Under the pieces are notes generated by a model. That model searched no databases. It was not told the origin of the DNA and saw nothing but the letters and a program-made list of their open reading frames with translations. A program made the position numbers and the translations under genes. From Halomarinibacterium sp041392205 (GTDB lineage: Bacteria > Bacteroidota > Bacteroidia > Flavobacteriales > Flavobacteriaceae): a stretch of 64,000 nt of DNA. The DNA lies in the NCBI GenBank assembly GCA_041392205.1, contig JAWKMO010000006.1, positions 62,001 through 126,000 of the forward strand. The letters are read 5' to 3'. Shown here piece by piece: positions 42,035 to 50,894 of this stretch (position 1 is the stretch's first letter; every line of letters begins with the position of its first letter).

Positions 42035-45000
42035 TTAATGGTTGATAATTAATTGATAGGTTGAGAGCTCATTATCTATGTAAATATGTAGAAAATAGGT
42101 TCCATTTGGGATGTTCTCGGTAATGATTGTCTTTTCAATATTTGTAGAAACCCCATCGTAATAAATATTGGAATACATATCAAAAATAGTAATATGATAC
42201 TCTCCCGGCGGATACGAACTAAAGTCTAAACTAAAAGCTTCATCGGCGGTATTTGGATAGGGATACACCGGGTTTTGTTGTTGTCCGGAACCTCCCACAC
42301 CATGTTCAACATACAATAGTACTGCATCACCATCACCACAGGCATTATGACCCATAAGTTGCACATACCCATCGATTCCAGCGTTACCTGTAAAAACCTG
42401 TCCATGACGTCCGGTATTGGGGTGTACTTGCCAATTAGGCCCTGTTGTGTTGAAGGGGTTCACAATTTCAAATGGATATGGCAACCACCAAGTGTAGGAG
42501 CTAGCCCCTTCTGCAACACCGCCACTATAAGTTACAACGGCTCCAGTATTAACTAAGGTTGGTCCTTCCAATACTCCGTTGGCTCCACCAGGTTTTCCTG
42601 GTTTTCCCAGCCATACATCTCGTTGAACCGTTTGATTTGGAAATATGGCTTTAACATATCCGGGAATACTAGACGAGGTCGTTTTTTCTACTGTTACAGA
42701 GGTGCCGTTTGAAGTAACTATCTGTAATCCGGGAGAAACTTCCCAGCTTTGAACCGGAACCGAAGTTCTACAATTACTAAACTGATAGGTTTCAGGACCT
42801 TCACAAACTACTTGAGGGCCTTCTAAATCATTATTATTTAAATAGACCACTGGAGGTTGTTCCTGACCTAAAATTTCTAATTTTAACCACTGGACACTTT
42901 CGTGGGTAAAGGAGGTATGTTGTTCGTTTTTCTTAGGACCATAATAGGAATCAAAAGGAATTTCTCCGGTACAAACTAAGTTGCGATTGAGGTTGGCTCT
43001 CCAATTAAAATTAGGGTTATGAAATCCAAGGGCACTTATGGTGGGTATAAAAGAACTTACATGAGTTAATTTATGAATATCCCATTCATTAATACATATA
43101 TTTACACCAAGTATGGTATTACAAGGAGACGAATTTATTGTGGAATTTGCTAGTTCCCATTGCGTTGGATACCACCCTCCGGGAAGGTTGTCCATATTCC
43201 CTCTAGAATTATAATTAGTTAAATACCTATCTCGAATTGACCATCCAAAAGGTTTTTTTACTTTAAAAAAAGCTATTTTGTGATTACTGTTATTAGGAGG
43301 CATCGCATAGGTTTCTAAGGTGGCAAGATGGACTTGAAATAAATCCTCAAACCCTTTAATTTTTAAAGTTTGTTCTTCATCAAAAGGAAAGTCATCGGTA
43401 TAGGGATTTTGTGTTGTATTTACTCCATCTGGGACAAAAGGATTTAAAAATTCGTCCGAATTGGTCAATGATCCATTTACTAACGCAATCTTCCTAAGGT
43501 TTTGAGGATACCCTAAACTATTGGGTAAGCCATTATTAAAAAGACGGTTGTAGTATTCTATAAAAAAAGGAGTCCCGCGGGTTTCGTTAAAACCTTGCGA
43601 TAAGGTACGGCCATCCAGATACTCCGGGTCGATGTTGTTATCGTTATCCCAATTTTTATATTGCTCTATCAATTGTTGTTTTGCAGCAGGTGACTCTAAA
43701 AAGTCTTCCACAAAGTCTTGAGCTGCTTGACTACCCAGTAAATCGTATACTACATTTAAAAGAGTTTGTGCACCCATGGGAATATTGGCTCCCAGATGGG
43801 GGCTATCCACACTTATCCATAGTCTGGTATTGTGTGGGATGTTATTTTTCTCCATATAGGCAAGTGCATATCGGGATATTTGACCACCCATACTAGGTCC
43901 AACGACCACCAATTGTTTATTGCTATTATTTTGTGTCAAAGTAGCATTCAAATGTTGATACAGCGCTACATGCCCCATAGCATTTCGCTCGATATAGTCT
44001 GCTCCCCCATCTATTTCAAGATTTCCATTAACAGGTAATTGATGCACCGGGTGATTTACGATGACAATATCAAAACCCAAAGCATTCAATTCCATAATAA
44101 GGTTATTTTGATTTCCTTGGTTATCAAAATACTTCATCATATCTTCAATAGACCGATGTTCTTCATTTGATAAATTTGGGTGCGGGTCAGAATCTTGTAT
44201 TTTTCGTTTATCCCCTGGATCGAACCCATCAATAATAACAATAGGATTTAATAAGAGTTGTTGGGTATTGCCATTATTAGTATGATAGAAAATTCGATAT
44301 TCCAATTTTGAGTAATAGGAAGAAGATTCTACATACCCTTGAAAAGGTATAGATGAATTTATTGAACCATTACTAATAATATATCCAGATGGAATCGCCG
44401 CTGGCAATCTTGTATGTACTACTGCTTGTGTAGTTCTGGTACTTCCATCCAAAAAAGTAGCTGCAAAACTAAGTGTTCTTAGACCGCCGTCTTGAAATAC
44501 AATGGGTATTTCTGGCGTTGTTAAGCTCCCATTTTCAATAATAGTATAAGATTGCCCAGTATCAAAATTTACGGTTAGGTTTTCAATAGAAGAACCTTGG
44601 GCCTCTTCAAATATGAAATTGTTATTAAAGCGAAAGACAATAGTATCGCCCACAGCATACAATTTTAAAGGGGCTGCCATAAATAAGTGCTGCTTTTTAA
44701 AAGGCGGGTTTGCATTGTCAATCTTTTGAAAAAGGGAGTCCCTAATACGTAGAGATCCTTGATTTTCATTAACTTCATTAAAATTGACTTGCTCAAAAGC
44801 TACGTTCAGAATTCCAATATCGACTACATTCTGATAATTCTCATGGGTGTAAAGGGTTCTCAGTTGTTTTGGAGACTGTAATTTCTGTTCATTAGATGCT
44901 CGATAGAGCTCCAAAAGTGCTTGTTCAAAGGTTTTGACTGTTGCTATATTAATAGAGTCATTAAAATAATGCAATCGGGACAAAGGGGTGACTCGATCGT

Positions 45001-45133
45001 AGAGAATTCCTGTGGTAAAGGTACTTTTGTCAATGTTTACCAGCATACTATCGATGCTAATTTCAGAAGGTTCTTGGGCTTTTACTGTAAAAATAATTAG
45101 TAAAACATAGAGGAAAAATAATTGCTTTTGCAT
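42035..45133 (-). CDS. large T9SS-secreted alpha/beta-hydrolase (lipase-like) with PKD-like domains
   Basis: This protein of 1032 residues has a signal peptide (1-20, ending TVKAQ) and an N-terminal beta region (about 150-290). An alpha/beta-hydrolase domain (about 293-560) carries the strand NPIVIIDGFDPG, the nucleophile elbow GPSMGG with S414, and the following DSPHLGAN, as in PGAP1/lipase-type enzymes. PKD-like segments follow (about 775-960, beginning QVVCEGPETYQFSNC), and the C-terminal sorting domain ends in LIINH. It probably hydrolyses an ester at the cell surface; the substrate is unknown. The last 65 residues are closely related to the gene remnant at 8028-8255. Confidence 0.82.
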   Translation of the reverse strand: MQKQLFFLYVLLIIFTVKAQEPSEISIDSMLVNIDKSTFTTGILYDRVTPLSRLHYFNDSINIATVKTFEQALLELYRASNEQKLQSPKQLRTLYTHENYQNVVDIGILNVAFEQVNFNEVNENQGSLRIRDSLFQKIDNANPPFKKQHLFMAAPLKLYAVGDTIVFRFNNNFIFEEAQGSSIENLTVNFDTGQSYTIIENGSLTTPEIPIVFQDGGLRTLSFAATFLDGSTRTTQAVVHTRLPAAIPSGYIISNGSINSSIPFQGYVESSSYYSKLEYRIFYHTNNGNTQQLLLNPIVIIDGFDPGDKRKIQDSDPHPNLSNEEHRSIEDMMKYFDNQGNQNNLIMELNALGFDIVIVNHPVHQLPVNGNLEIDGGADYIERNAMGHVALYQHLNATLTQNNSNKQLVVVGPSMGGQISRYALAYMEKNNIPHNTRLWISVDSPHLGANIPMGAQTLLNVVYDLLGSQAAQDFVEDFLESPAAKQQLIEQYKNWDNDNNIDPEYLDGRTLSQGFNETRGTPFFIEYYNRLFNNGLPNSLGYPQNLRKIALVNGSLTNSDEFLNPFVPDGVNTTQNPYTDDFPFDEEQTLKIKGFEDLFQVHLATLETYAMPPNNSNHKIAFFKVKKPFGWSIRDRYLTNYNSRGNMDNLPGGWYPTQWELANSTINSSPCNTILGVNICINEWDIHKLTHVSSFIPTISALGFHNPNFNWRANLNRNLVCTGEIPFDSYYGPKKNEQHTSFTHESVQWLKLEILGQEQPPVVYLNNNDLEGPQVVCEGPETYQFSNCRTSVPVQSWEVSPGLQIVTSNGTSVTVEKTTSSSIPGYVKAIFPNQTVQRDVWLGKPGKPGGANGVLEGPTLVNTGAVVTYSGGVAEGASSYTWWLPYPFEIVNPFNTTGPNWQVHPNTGRHGQVFTGNAGIDGYVQLMGHNACGDGDAVLLYVEHGVGGSGQQQNPVYPYPNTADEAFSLDFSSYPPGEYHITIFDMYSNIYYDGVSTNIEKTIITENIPNGTYFLHIYIDNELSTYQLIINH

Positions 45134-45191
45134 AATTTTGAAGTGTTAATAGGTGAAACATGTGGTTAACTCGTTTTATTTATTACATAAT

Positions 45192-45221
45192 AGGGCGTCA
45201 TGGCAGTGATGCCCTTTTTTA
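45192..45221. terminator. hairpin between secreted-protein genes
   Basis: A 9-bp stem with one G-T pair (AGGGCGTCA with TGATGCCCT) is followed on the plus strand by six T. It lies 78 bases downstream of the lipoprotein gene (minus). Its T tract is better on the plus strand, where no gene needs it, so its role is uncertain. Confidence 0.4.
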
Positions 45222-45298
45222 TTTGTTTGAATTTGAAATTTTACAATAAAGACAATTGTTGTTTATGTACCGTTTTCTAAAGCAAATACATCCTTATT

Positions 45299-45892
45299 TC
45301 AATTTACAATTCTAAAATTGAGGTTGTTAGTTATTTCATCAAACCCTAACAGCCCATATTTTAAATCAAAATAAAATCTTTTAATTACATAGGGTTCAAT
45401 AGATTCAATTTCAGAATAATCATTTTCAACAATCAATACTTTATCATAAGTAGTATTCCCAATTTGAAGTTGCGTCAATGGATAAGGTTCATCATAATTA
45501 AAGCTGTAATACCCTGTACTATCTCCACAAGGGCTTTCATTAATATCAATCCAAGTTCTTACCTCAGACTCATGTTTTATCGCAAAAAAGTAAAATAAGG
45601 AACAGTTATCCCCGGGTAATCCCAACTTTAATTCAAATTTTTGATAGTCAACTAAAGGACCGGCTCCCATGGGAATTCCCCCTCCTTGTTCTTTTGACAA
45701 TTGATAAAGATTTTTTTTCAAAACAACTTCATCACCTGATTGACTTTGAAAAGTTATAGATTCAATATCCTCATATACAGTAGGTAAATAATTGTAGTCT
45801 TCTTGACTAAATTCAATTAATGGTATTTCATCTTTTACTTCGCCACATCCAACAATGATGCTAGTTAATGCTATAAAAAGGTAATTTTTCAT
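45299..45892 (-). CDS. hypothetical lipoprotein
   Basis: This protein of 197 residues begins MKNYLFIALTSIIVGCGEV, a lipoprotein signal with Cys at about 16. The rest is soluble and rich in acidic and aromatic residues, with strands such as KVLIVENDYSEIE and FYFDLKYGLLGFDEI, the latter reminiscent of conserved ends in other Bacteroidota lipoproteins of unknown role. It lies five bases after the secreted LRR gene, so the two are probably co-transcribed. I do not recognise the family. Confidence 0.7.
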   Translation of the reverse strand: MKNYLFIALTSIIVGCGEVKDEIPLIEFSQEDYNYLPTVYEDIESITFQSQSGDEVVLKKNLYQLSKEQGGGIPMGAGPLVDYQKFELKLGLPGDNCSLFYFFAIKHESEVRTWIDINESPCGDSTGYYSFNYDEPYPLTQLQIGNTTYDKVLIVENDYSEIESIEPYVIKRFYFDLKYGLLGFDEITNNLNFRIVN

Positions 45893-45896
45893 AATT

Positions 45897-47042
45897 TTAA
45901 TTTTTAAAAATTTTGTAAGCTTGTATATTATTATGAATATCTCTAATTTTCAGAATAAAAATTCCGGAATTCAATCCGGAAATTGATAATTGAGATATAG
46001 GATTGTTGGCTTTTTGTTCCAATACTAGGTTTCCTAACAAATCGAATAGTTGCATTTCTGCAATAGTTGTGGTTGCTTGAATAGTAATGATATCGTTGGT
46101 AGGATTTGGATATAGAGTTACTTCCCAAGGAATAAAATCCGCTAAGGAAAGAAGGCAAGTTTCCGTAAATGAAACCGCATGCCCACATTGAGCTTCTATA
46201 AAAGTAGCAACCAAAGAATTAACATCATCCAAACATACCGTTTCTAATAAAGGAAGTTCCTCGAAATTACAGGTTTGTCCTACGCCACTGATGTTGAGAT
46301 TGTCATTATTTCCATTTTTTAGATTCAAATAGGTTAAATCATTATTCCCCTTTATATCTAAAGCAATTAATTGAGGATTATTACTAACATCTAAGGTGCT
46401 AAATAAATTTGCTCTTCCATAGAAGAAATACAAATTTGAATTTTGGGACAAATCTATTTGCGATAAATCATTATTATCCAGTATCACTCCTTCTAAAAGT
46501 GGATTATGGGTCAAATCCAATTCCGTCAAGTTATTTCCTTGCACATACAAAAATTGTAAATTGATATTCTGACTAACATCCAAAGAGCTTAGCTCTCCAA
46601 AATTTGACTGTAAAAATTCCAAATCTGGGTTAGCGGTTATATCTAATGTTGTAAATAGATTCTCAGAGCCAGAAAAAATTCGCAAAAATATATTTTGAGT
46701 TAAATTTATAGACGTAATTGCATTATAGCTACAATCCAAGTTCCACAAAAAGGGATTAGCGCTAAGGTCTAAAGTTTCTATCAGGTTCCCGGCACAGTTA
46801 AACTCTTCTATATTAATAAAAGCTTCAATACCTGTAAGATCAACTATAGGTGGAACTGCTACAGAAACATTCAGTGGAAAAGTAACCGCCTGAGCTTCTG
46901 ACACTTCAATTTCACTATTACTGTTGGTATCAATAACTGGATTGTGACTTAACAGTTTGTTCTTAAAATTTACATCGGGAATAGTTACAATTTGGGCTTG
47001 TGTTTGAATAACAAACAATAAGGAGAAAAAGATTAACTTCAT
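45897..47042 (-). CDS. T9SS-secreted leucine-rich-repeat protein (short)
   Basis: This protein of 381 residues has a signal peptide (1-16, ending TQAQ) and the conserved opening IPDVNFKNKLL found in many flavobacterial LRR proteins. About eight repeats of the LxxLDxSxNPxL type follow (about 75-245), then a short cysteine-containing link and a type A T9SS sorting domain (about 305-381, YPNPTND ... AYKIFKN). It shares its plan with the 519-residue protein at 6418-7977 and is probably a surface-exposed binding protein. It leads a transcript with the lipoprotein gene. Confidence 0.87.
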   Translation of the reverse strand: MKLIFFSLLFVIQTQAQIVTIPDVNFKNKLLSHNPVIDTNSNSEIEVSEAQAVTFPLNVSVAVPPIVDLTGIEAFINIEEFNCAGNLIETLDLSANPFLWNLDCSYNAITSINLTQNIFLRIFSGSENLFTTLDITANPDLEFLQSNFGELSSLDVSQNINLQFLYVQGNNLTELDLTHNPLLEGVILDNNDLSQIDLSQNSNLYFFYGRANLFSTLDVSNNPQLIALDIKGNNDLTYLNLKNGNNDNLNISGVGQTCNFEELPLLETVCLDDVNSLVATFIEAQCGHAVSFTETCLLSLADFIPWEVTLYPNPTNDIITIQATTTIAEMQLFDLLGNLVLEQKANNPISQLSISGLNSGIFILKIRDIHNNIQAYKIFKN

Positions 47043-47172
47043 AATTTTTTATTTAAATTAATAAAAAAGTTAATCGTCTAAATTTTCTACAGGGGAGAAA
47101 ACTAAGTTAAAGAAAAGGAAAAAAATCGAACTCTCAAAATAATTAAATGTGATAATTCTTTAATTTAAATAA

Positions 47173-47203
47173 CAAACCCCCAAGCTTTTGGCATGAGGGT
47201 TTT
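47173..47203 (-). terminator. terminator after rpmA
   Basis: Minus-strand stem AAACCCTCA with TGGGGGTTT (one mismatch or wobble), loop about 11 bases, then a T-rich tail. It lies 25 bases after the rpmA stop. Confidence 0.65.
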
Positions 47204-47227
47204 ACAATGCTATACAAAATCTAGTTC

Positions 47228-47491
47228 TTAAGCTTCTCCTTGAGGAACTATAGAAACATACGATTTGTTATCTTTCTTTTTGGTAAATTTTACCAACCCG
47301 TCAACTTTGGCGTGAAGTGTATGGTCTTTCCCCATATACACATTCTCACCAGGGTGGTGTTGTGTACCACGTTGTCTTATAATGATATTTCCAGCAACAG
47401 CAGCTTGTCCTCCAAAAATCTTAACACCCAAGCGTTTTGATTCAGATTCTCTACCGTTCTTAGAACTACCAACTCCTTTTTTGTGAGCCAT
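47228..47491 (-). CDS. rpmA: 50S ribosomal protein L27
   Basis: L27 reaches the peptidyl-transferase centre of the large subunit. It has 87 residues. The start MAHKKGVGSSKNGRESESKRLG is standard, with no N-terminal extension needing cleavage. The rest (GNIIIRQRGTQHHPGENVYMGKDHTLHA) is highly conserved. It is the second gene of the rplU-rpmA operon, with a small hairpin between them. Confidence 0.98.
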   Translation of the reverse strand: MAHKKGVGSSKNGRESESKRLGVKIFGGQAAVAGNIIIRQRGTQHHPGENVYMGKDHTLHAKVDGLVKFTKKKDNKSYVSIVPQGEA

Positions 47492-47510
47492 TTTCTTTCG
47501 GTTTTATAGT

Positions 47511-47525
47511 CCCGTTTTCAACGGG
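47511..47525 (-). other. hairpin in the rplU-rpmA gap
   Basis: CCCGTT-TTC-AACGGG lies in the 56-base gap between the two ribosomal-protein genes. It may adjust the relative yield or stability of the two messages. No T tract follows, so it is not a strong terminator. Confidence 0.4.
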
Positions 47526-47547
47526 ATAAAGTTATACTTAGGAAAGG

Positions 47548-48219
47548 TTATTTAGCAACCCCTCCATCTAATTTATCTTGCAATTCTTTTAATTCGTCCC
47601 ACTTTCCATCGGCAGCTAATTGTGCTTGTTGGGGCCAAGTATCGGGAACATGATTCCCACGAACCTCAGCAATTAAGGTAGTAATGGTTGCGGGATCTGC
47701 TTTTGCCAAATCTGCATAGGTAGTAATTCCTGCTGCAATTAAAGTTTCAGCAATTTTAGGTCCAATACCTTCAATCTTTTTAAGATCATCTGCTTTTCCA
47801 GTTGCCTTTTTAGCAGGAGCTTCTTTTACCGGAGCTACTGCTTTTGCTTCCACTTTGGGTTCGGCTTTAGGAGTTTCTTTTTTGGCCGGCGTAGCTTTCT
47901 TAGCTCCACTTGCCACAATGCTTTCAATAACAATTTCCGAAAGGTATTGTCTATGACCGTTTTTCTTACGGTACCCTTTTCTTCTTTTCTTTTTGAAAAC
48001 AATCACCTTATCTCCTTTAAGGTGTTTTAAGACTTTTGCTCCTACTTGAGCGCCGTCTATAGCTGGGGCGCCAACAGTTACTTTGTTTCCGTCACCAATA
48101 AGAAGTACATTGTCAAATTCAACCTTGTTTCCTTCTTCTACGGCCAAACGGTTTACAAAGACTTTTTGGTCTTTTGCAACTTTAAATTGCTGCCCTGCTA
48201 TCTCTACAATTGCATACAT
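47548..48219 (-). CDS. rplU: 50S ribosomal protein L21 with C-terminal helix-hairpin-helix extension
   Basis: L21 is an early-assembling large-subunit protein. The usual part is about 103 residues; here the protein has 223. Residues 1-100 are standard (MYAIVEIAGQQFKVAKDQ ... GYRKKNGHRQYLSEI). A Lys/Ala/Pro/Glu-rich linker follows (about 108-143). Then comes a helix-hairpin-helix domain (about 145-190, DLKKIEGIGPKIAETLIAAGI) and an amphipathic tail (WPQQAQLAADGKWDELKELQ). Similar extensions occur in other flavobacteria. The extra domain could bind nucleic acid or a partner outside the ribosome; its role is unknown. A consensus promoter lies upstream. Confidence 0.95.
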   Translation of the reverse strand: MYAIVEIAGQQFKVAKDQKVFVNRLAVEEGNKVEFDNVLLIGDGNKVTVGAPAIDGAQVGAKVLKHLKGDKVIVFKKKRRKGYRKKNGHRQYLSEIVIESIVASGAKKATPAKKETPKAEPKVEAKAVAPVKEAPAKKATGKADDLKKIEGIGPKIAETLIAAGITTYADLAKADPATITTLIAEVRGNHVPDTWPQQAQLAADGKWDELKELQDKLDGGVAK

Positions 48220-48281
48220 AGCGTAAACGTTTTTGATTTATTATTTTAACTTGCGCCAAACCCCTATGAGTAAAGCGGGTG

Positions 48282-48313
48282 CAAATATAATTTTTTAATT
48301 TGAATTGAACAAA
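48282..48313 (-). promoter_or_regulatory. rplU-rpmA operon promoter
   Basis: On the minus strand, TTTG at 48313-48310, a 20-base spacer and TATATTTG at 48289-48282 match the consensus. The leader of about 60 bases contains CCCGCTTTACTCATAGGGG, a possible weak hairpin of the kind that could allow feedback by L21. Confidence 0.65.
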
Positions 48314-48341
48314 GGGTTTTTGGAAATAAAAGAATTGAATT

Positions 48342-48779
48342 TTAATGCTTTTGATTCCAAGAATCTTTAAGCAACTGCATAAAAGCTAGCGTTAGTACAA
48401 ATGTAGTAGAAAAGCCCATGATGACTAAGGATACAATAAGTATAAGTGCCCCTTTATTGAAGTTAAGATTCCACGAGTCTAAAACAGCTTCCGCAAATTG
48501 ATGGTCTAATTGAAAAATATAAATCGCCATAAACGCCGAAAAAATAAGTGTTGCCAATCCTCCTGTAAAAAGCCCAATTTGAAACCCCTCTTGATAACTA
48601 AACTCTTTCGTGCTTTTCTTGTAGTTTTTGATTGCATAGAATATTCCTGCACCAAAAAATAAGGCATTTACAGCACTTAACACGGGATATTGATGCAATC
48701 CCACCCACTTGGTAAGTAAAAAATAAAGCATTAGTATAACAGCAATTCCAATCCCATATTTTATAAAATATTTTCCCAC
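48342..48779 (-). CDS. DUF4199 family membrane protein
   Basis: This protein of 145 residues has four hydrophobic helices (about 8-24, 32-50, 68-92, 112-136). The segment EFSYQEGFQIGLFTGGLATLIFS and the layout match the Bacteroidota DUF4199 family of unknown function. It is encoded between rplU and a drug/metabolite-type transporter gene, on the same strand but with gaps of over 60 bases on each side, so it is probably transcribed alone. Confidence 0.8.
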   Translation of the reverse strand: MGKYFIKYGIGIAVILMLYFLLTKWVGLHQYPVLSAVNALFFGAGIFYAIKNYKKSTKEFSYQEGFQIGLFTGGLATLIFSAFMAIYIFQLDHQFAEAVLDSWNLNFNKGALILIVSLVIMGFSTTFVLTLAFMQLLKDSWNQKH

Positions 48780-48842
48780 AACTTAAATTTTTGTTTCTAT
48801 AAATTTCGGAAAATTATTTTAAAATATCTGTGTATCAGCTTA

Positions 48843-49724
48843 TTATTTTTTTTCGTTTCTTCTATTTGAAAGATATACCCCAAAGAAAATAATCCCTGCA
48901 GCGAGCCATTGTAAAACTCCAAAACGTTCCCCATCGACGACTCCCCAGAGGACTGCAACTACTGGCATGGTGTACGTTACAGAAGAGGCAAAAACGGGGC
49001 TGGATAGTTGAATCATTTTATTAAACAAAACCTTAGAAATGGCAGTCCCAAAAAGAGAAAGAATAACAATATATCCTGCGGCAATTTGCATCTTTTTGGA
49101 TTCAAAAATGGTTTCAAAAAAACCGGTATAGTACAAAACCACTAAGCCTGGAAAAAAAATAAATAAAAAATTTCCTGTCGTTACTGCTAACGCACTTATA
49201 TCGGTTAAATGTTTTTTGATAATATTTACATTAAGAGCATAGCCTATAGTAGCTATAATGATAAGAATACTAAAACTATATTTTTGGTTAGAGTTAAATT
49301 CGGCTCCTGCTAAAATCAACAATACGGTTCCTATTAAACCAATAAAAACGCCTAAAATTTGTCTTTTTGTACTTCCAATCCCAAACAATGAAATCCCCAC
49401 AACTACGGTTGCCAAAGGGGTTAAACTATTTAAGATGGACGCTATAGCACTATCAATATGGTTTTGTGCCATAGCGAACAAAAATGGGGGAAAAAAAGAA
49501 CTTACAAAACCCGAAATACCAATCCATTTCCAATGTTTTTTTTGAATTTGCTTAATACTTTTAAATCCTACCGAAAATAAAAACAAAGAAGTAAGAACTA
49601 TGCGTAAAGACCCTAATTGATAGTCGGTTAAGCCTACCAAACCCTTTTTCATAAGAATAAATGAACTCCCCCAAATAATAGAAAGAATAACAAGGTAAAC
49701 CCATTTATTGTGTAAAAAATTCAT
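48843..49724 (-). CDS. EamA/DMT-superfamily transporter
   Basis: This inner-membrane transporter of the drug/metabolite superfamily has 293 residues and ten helices in two EamA repeats (about 8-140 and 150-285). Visible markers are IIWGSSFILMKKGL in helix 1 and the second-repeat start AAGYIVILSLFGTAIS ... PVVAVLWGVVDGE. The substrate cannot be told from the sequence; relatives export amino acids or metabolites. Confidence 0.9.
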   Translation of the reverse strand: MNFLHNKWVYLVILSIIWGSSFILMKKGLVGLTDYQLGSLRIVLTSLFLFSVGFKSIKQIQKKHWKWIGISGFVSSFFPPFLFAMAQNHIDSAIASILNSLTPLATVVVGISLFGIGSTKRQILGVFIGLIGTVLLILAGAEFNSNQKYSFSILIIIATIGYALNVNIIKKHLTDISALAVTTGNFLFIFFPGLVVLYYTGFFETIFESKKMQIAAGYIVILSLFGTAISKVLFNKMIQLSSPVFASSVTYTMPVVAVLWGVVDGERFGVLQWLAAGIIFFGVYLSNRRNEKK

Positions 49725-49749
49725 TTCAAATAGTATAAAACAAAAGTCT

Positions 49750-49757
49750 TACATTTG
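49750..49757 (+). promoter_or_regulatory. putative -7 box of the HMA lipoprotein gene
   Basis: TACATTTG fits TAnnTTTG and lies 24 bases before the ATG. A well-spaced -33 box is not evident. Confidence 0.4.
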
Positions 49758-49781
49758 TTTCAATAAATTATTTAAAACACT

Positions 49782-50294
49782 ATGAAAAATTTTACTATCC
49801 TATCTGCATTTACCATTATTTCTTTTGTTTTAATTTCTTGTAAAAATGAGGTGAAAACTGAAATAACAGACGTTTCGGAAGTTGAAGTAACTAAAACGAT
49901 TACCTCTACTTCTCAAAATAAAGCCATAACAAAAGCTGAATTTACTATTGAAGGAATGACCTGTGCGATGGGTTGTGCAAAAAGAATTGAACACATGTTG
50001 GAAGAAATGGACGGTGTAACAACCGCCAAAGTTGATTTTGAAAAAAAATTAGCCATGGTTACTTATGAAGAGGGCAAGGTAACTACAACCTCTCTTGAAG
50101 AAACTGTGAAAAGTGCTGGTGATGTTTATTCAATTACCGAAATGAAAACAGTGGAATCTTTCACTTCTAGTGAAGCAAAAGATAAAGTGGCTCACGAGTG
50201 CAGTAAAGAGTGCCCTAAAGAAGGTTGCACTGCCGAAAGGAAAGAAGCTTGCAAAAAAGACTGTAAAAAAACAGGTTGTGCTAAAAAAGCCTAA
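49782..50294 (+). CDS. heavy-metal-associated (HMA) lipoprotein with Cys-rich tail
   Basis: This protein of 170 residues has a lipoprotein signal (LISCK, Cys about 20), a spacer, and then an HMA domain (about 55-125) with the metal motif GMTCAMGCAKRIE. The domain has an extra Cys compared with the common GMTCxxC form. The last 40 residues hold eight cysteines in short CxxxC/Lys-rich steps (ECSKECPKEGC...), resembling a metallothionein-like tail. It should bind copper or a similar soft metal at the cell envelope. No metal ATPase gene is adjacent. A clear terminator follows. Confidence 0.85.
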   Translation: MKNFTILSAFTIISFVLISCKNEVKTEITDVSEVEVTKTITSTSQNKAITKAEFTIEGMTCAMGCAKRIEHMLEEMDGVTTAKVDFEKKLAMVTYEEGKVTTTSLEETVKSAGDVYSITEMKTVESFTSSEAKDKVAHECSKECPKEGCTAERKEACKKDCKKTGCAKKA

Positions 50295-50311
50295 TTAAAA
50301 ATTTCTCAAAT

Positions 50312-50339
50312 AAAAAACCGCCTTAAGGGCGGTTTTTTA
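50312..50339. terminator. bidirectional terminator between HMA gene and gldD
   Basis: The stem AAAAAACCGCC with GGCGGTTTTTT lies between the convergent ends and overlaps the last bases of gldD. Confidence 0.9.
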
Positions 50340-50894
50340 TTTCCATTGAATCGTTTCCATTATTTTTCTTATATCCTCCCTTAAATACACTACGGCTGGA
50401 TAAAGGGAATCGTAATTTGGTTTTGAATTAAAATACAATGCCCCTGTAATAAAATGATGCAAACTATCGGTAACATAAAATTGGGATTGAGTTGCAGCAT
50501 CGCCGTTAATCATATAAAACATTCCGTATACGTTATTAATACTATCTACCCTAGGTTGCTCAAAAATTTCGTTGGCTTTAATAGTGTGGTCGTAGGTGAG
50601 TTTTTGCGCATCTGCCAACAGGGCTTCAATATTATTATCTACTTTTTGATAGGTTAAATAGAGTGTAGCTTTCATTTTTGCATATTGCAAATTAAAATTG
50701 CAATTATCTCTCGGCTTAATGGTTGCCAAGTCATTTTTTTCAAACTCAAAAGGACATGGGATGTTTACTTTTCTATAGTTAGGCATTTCATATTGTAGTC
50801 TAAGCTTTGCTGCAGGTTTAATGATTACCTCATCGCCACATGAAGCAAAACAAAGGATACAAATACAAATAAAAAAGGCCCGCAGGCTATACAT
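50337..50894 (-). CDS. gldD: gliding motility lipoprotein GldD
   Basis: GldD is a lipoprotein required for gliding in Flavobacterium, linked to function of the type IX secretion and motility machinery. It has 185 residues from the ATG at 50894, which gives the clean signal MYSLRAFFIC...FASCG. A TTG 39 bases upstream lies inside gldE and is less likely. Diagnostic parts are PNYRKVNIPCPFEFEKN and the end TGALYFNSKPNYDSLYPAVVYLREDI. It overlaps the gldE stop by eight bases. The order gldE-gldD with ssb and mutY upstream is the known flavobacterial arrangement. Confidence 0.93.
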   Translation of the reverse strand: MYSLRAFFICICILCFASCGDEVIIKPAAKLRLQYEMPNYRKVNIPCPFEFEKNDLATIKPRDNCNFNLQYAKMKATLYLTYQKVDNNIEALLADAQKLTYDHTIKANEIFEQPRVDSINNVYGMFYMINGDAATQSQFYVTDSLHHFITGALYFNSKPNYDSLYPAVVYLREDIRKIMETIQWK

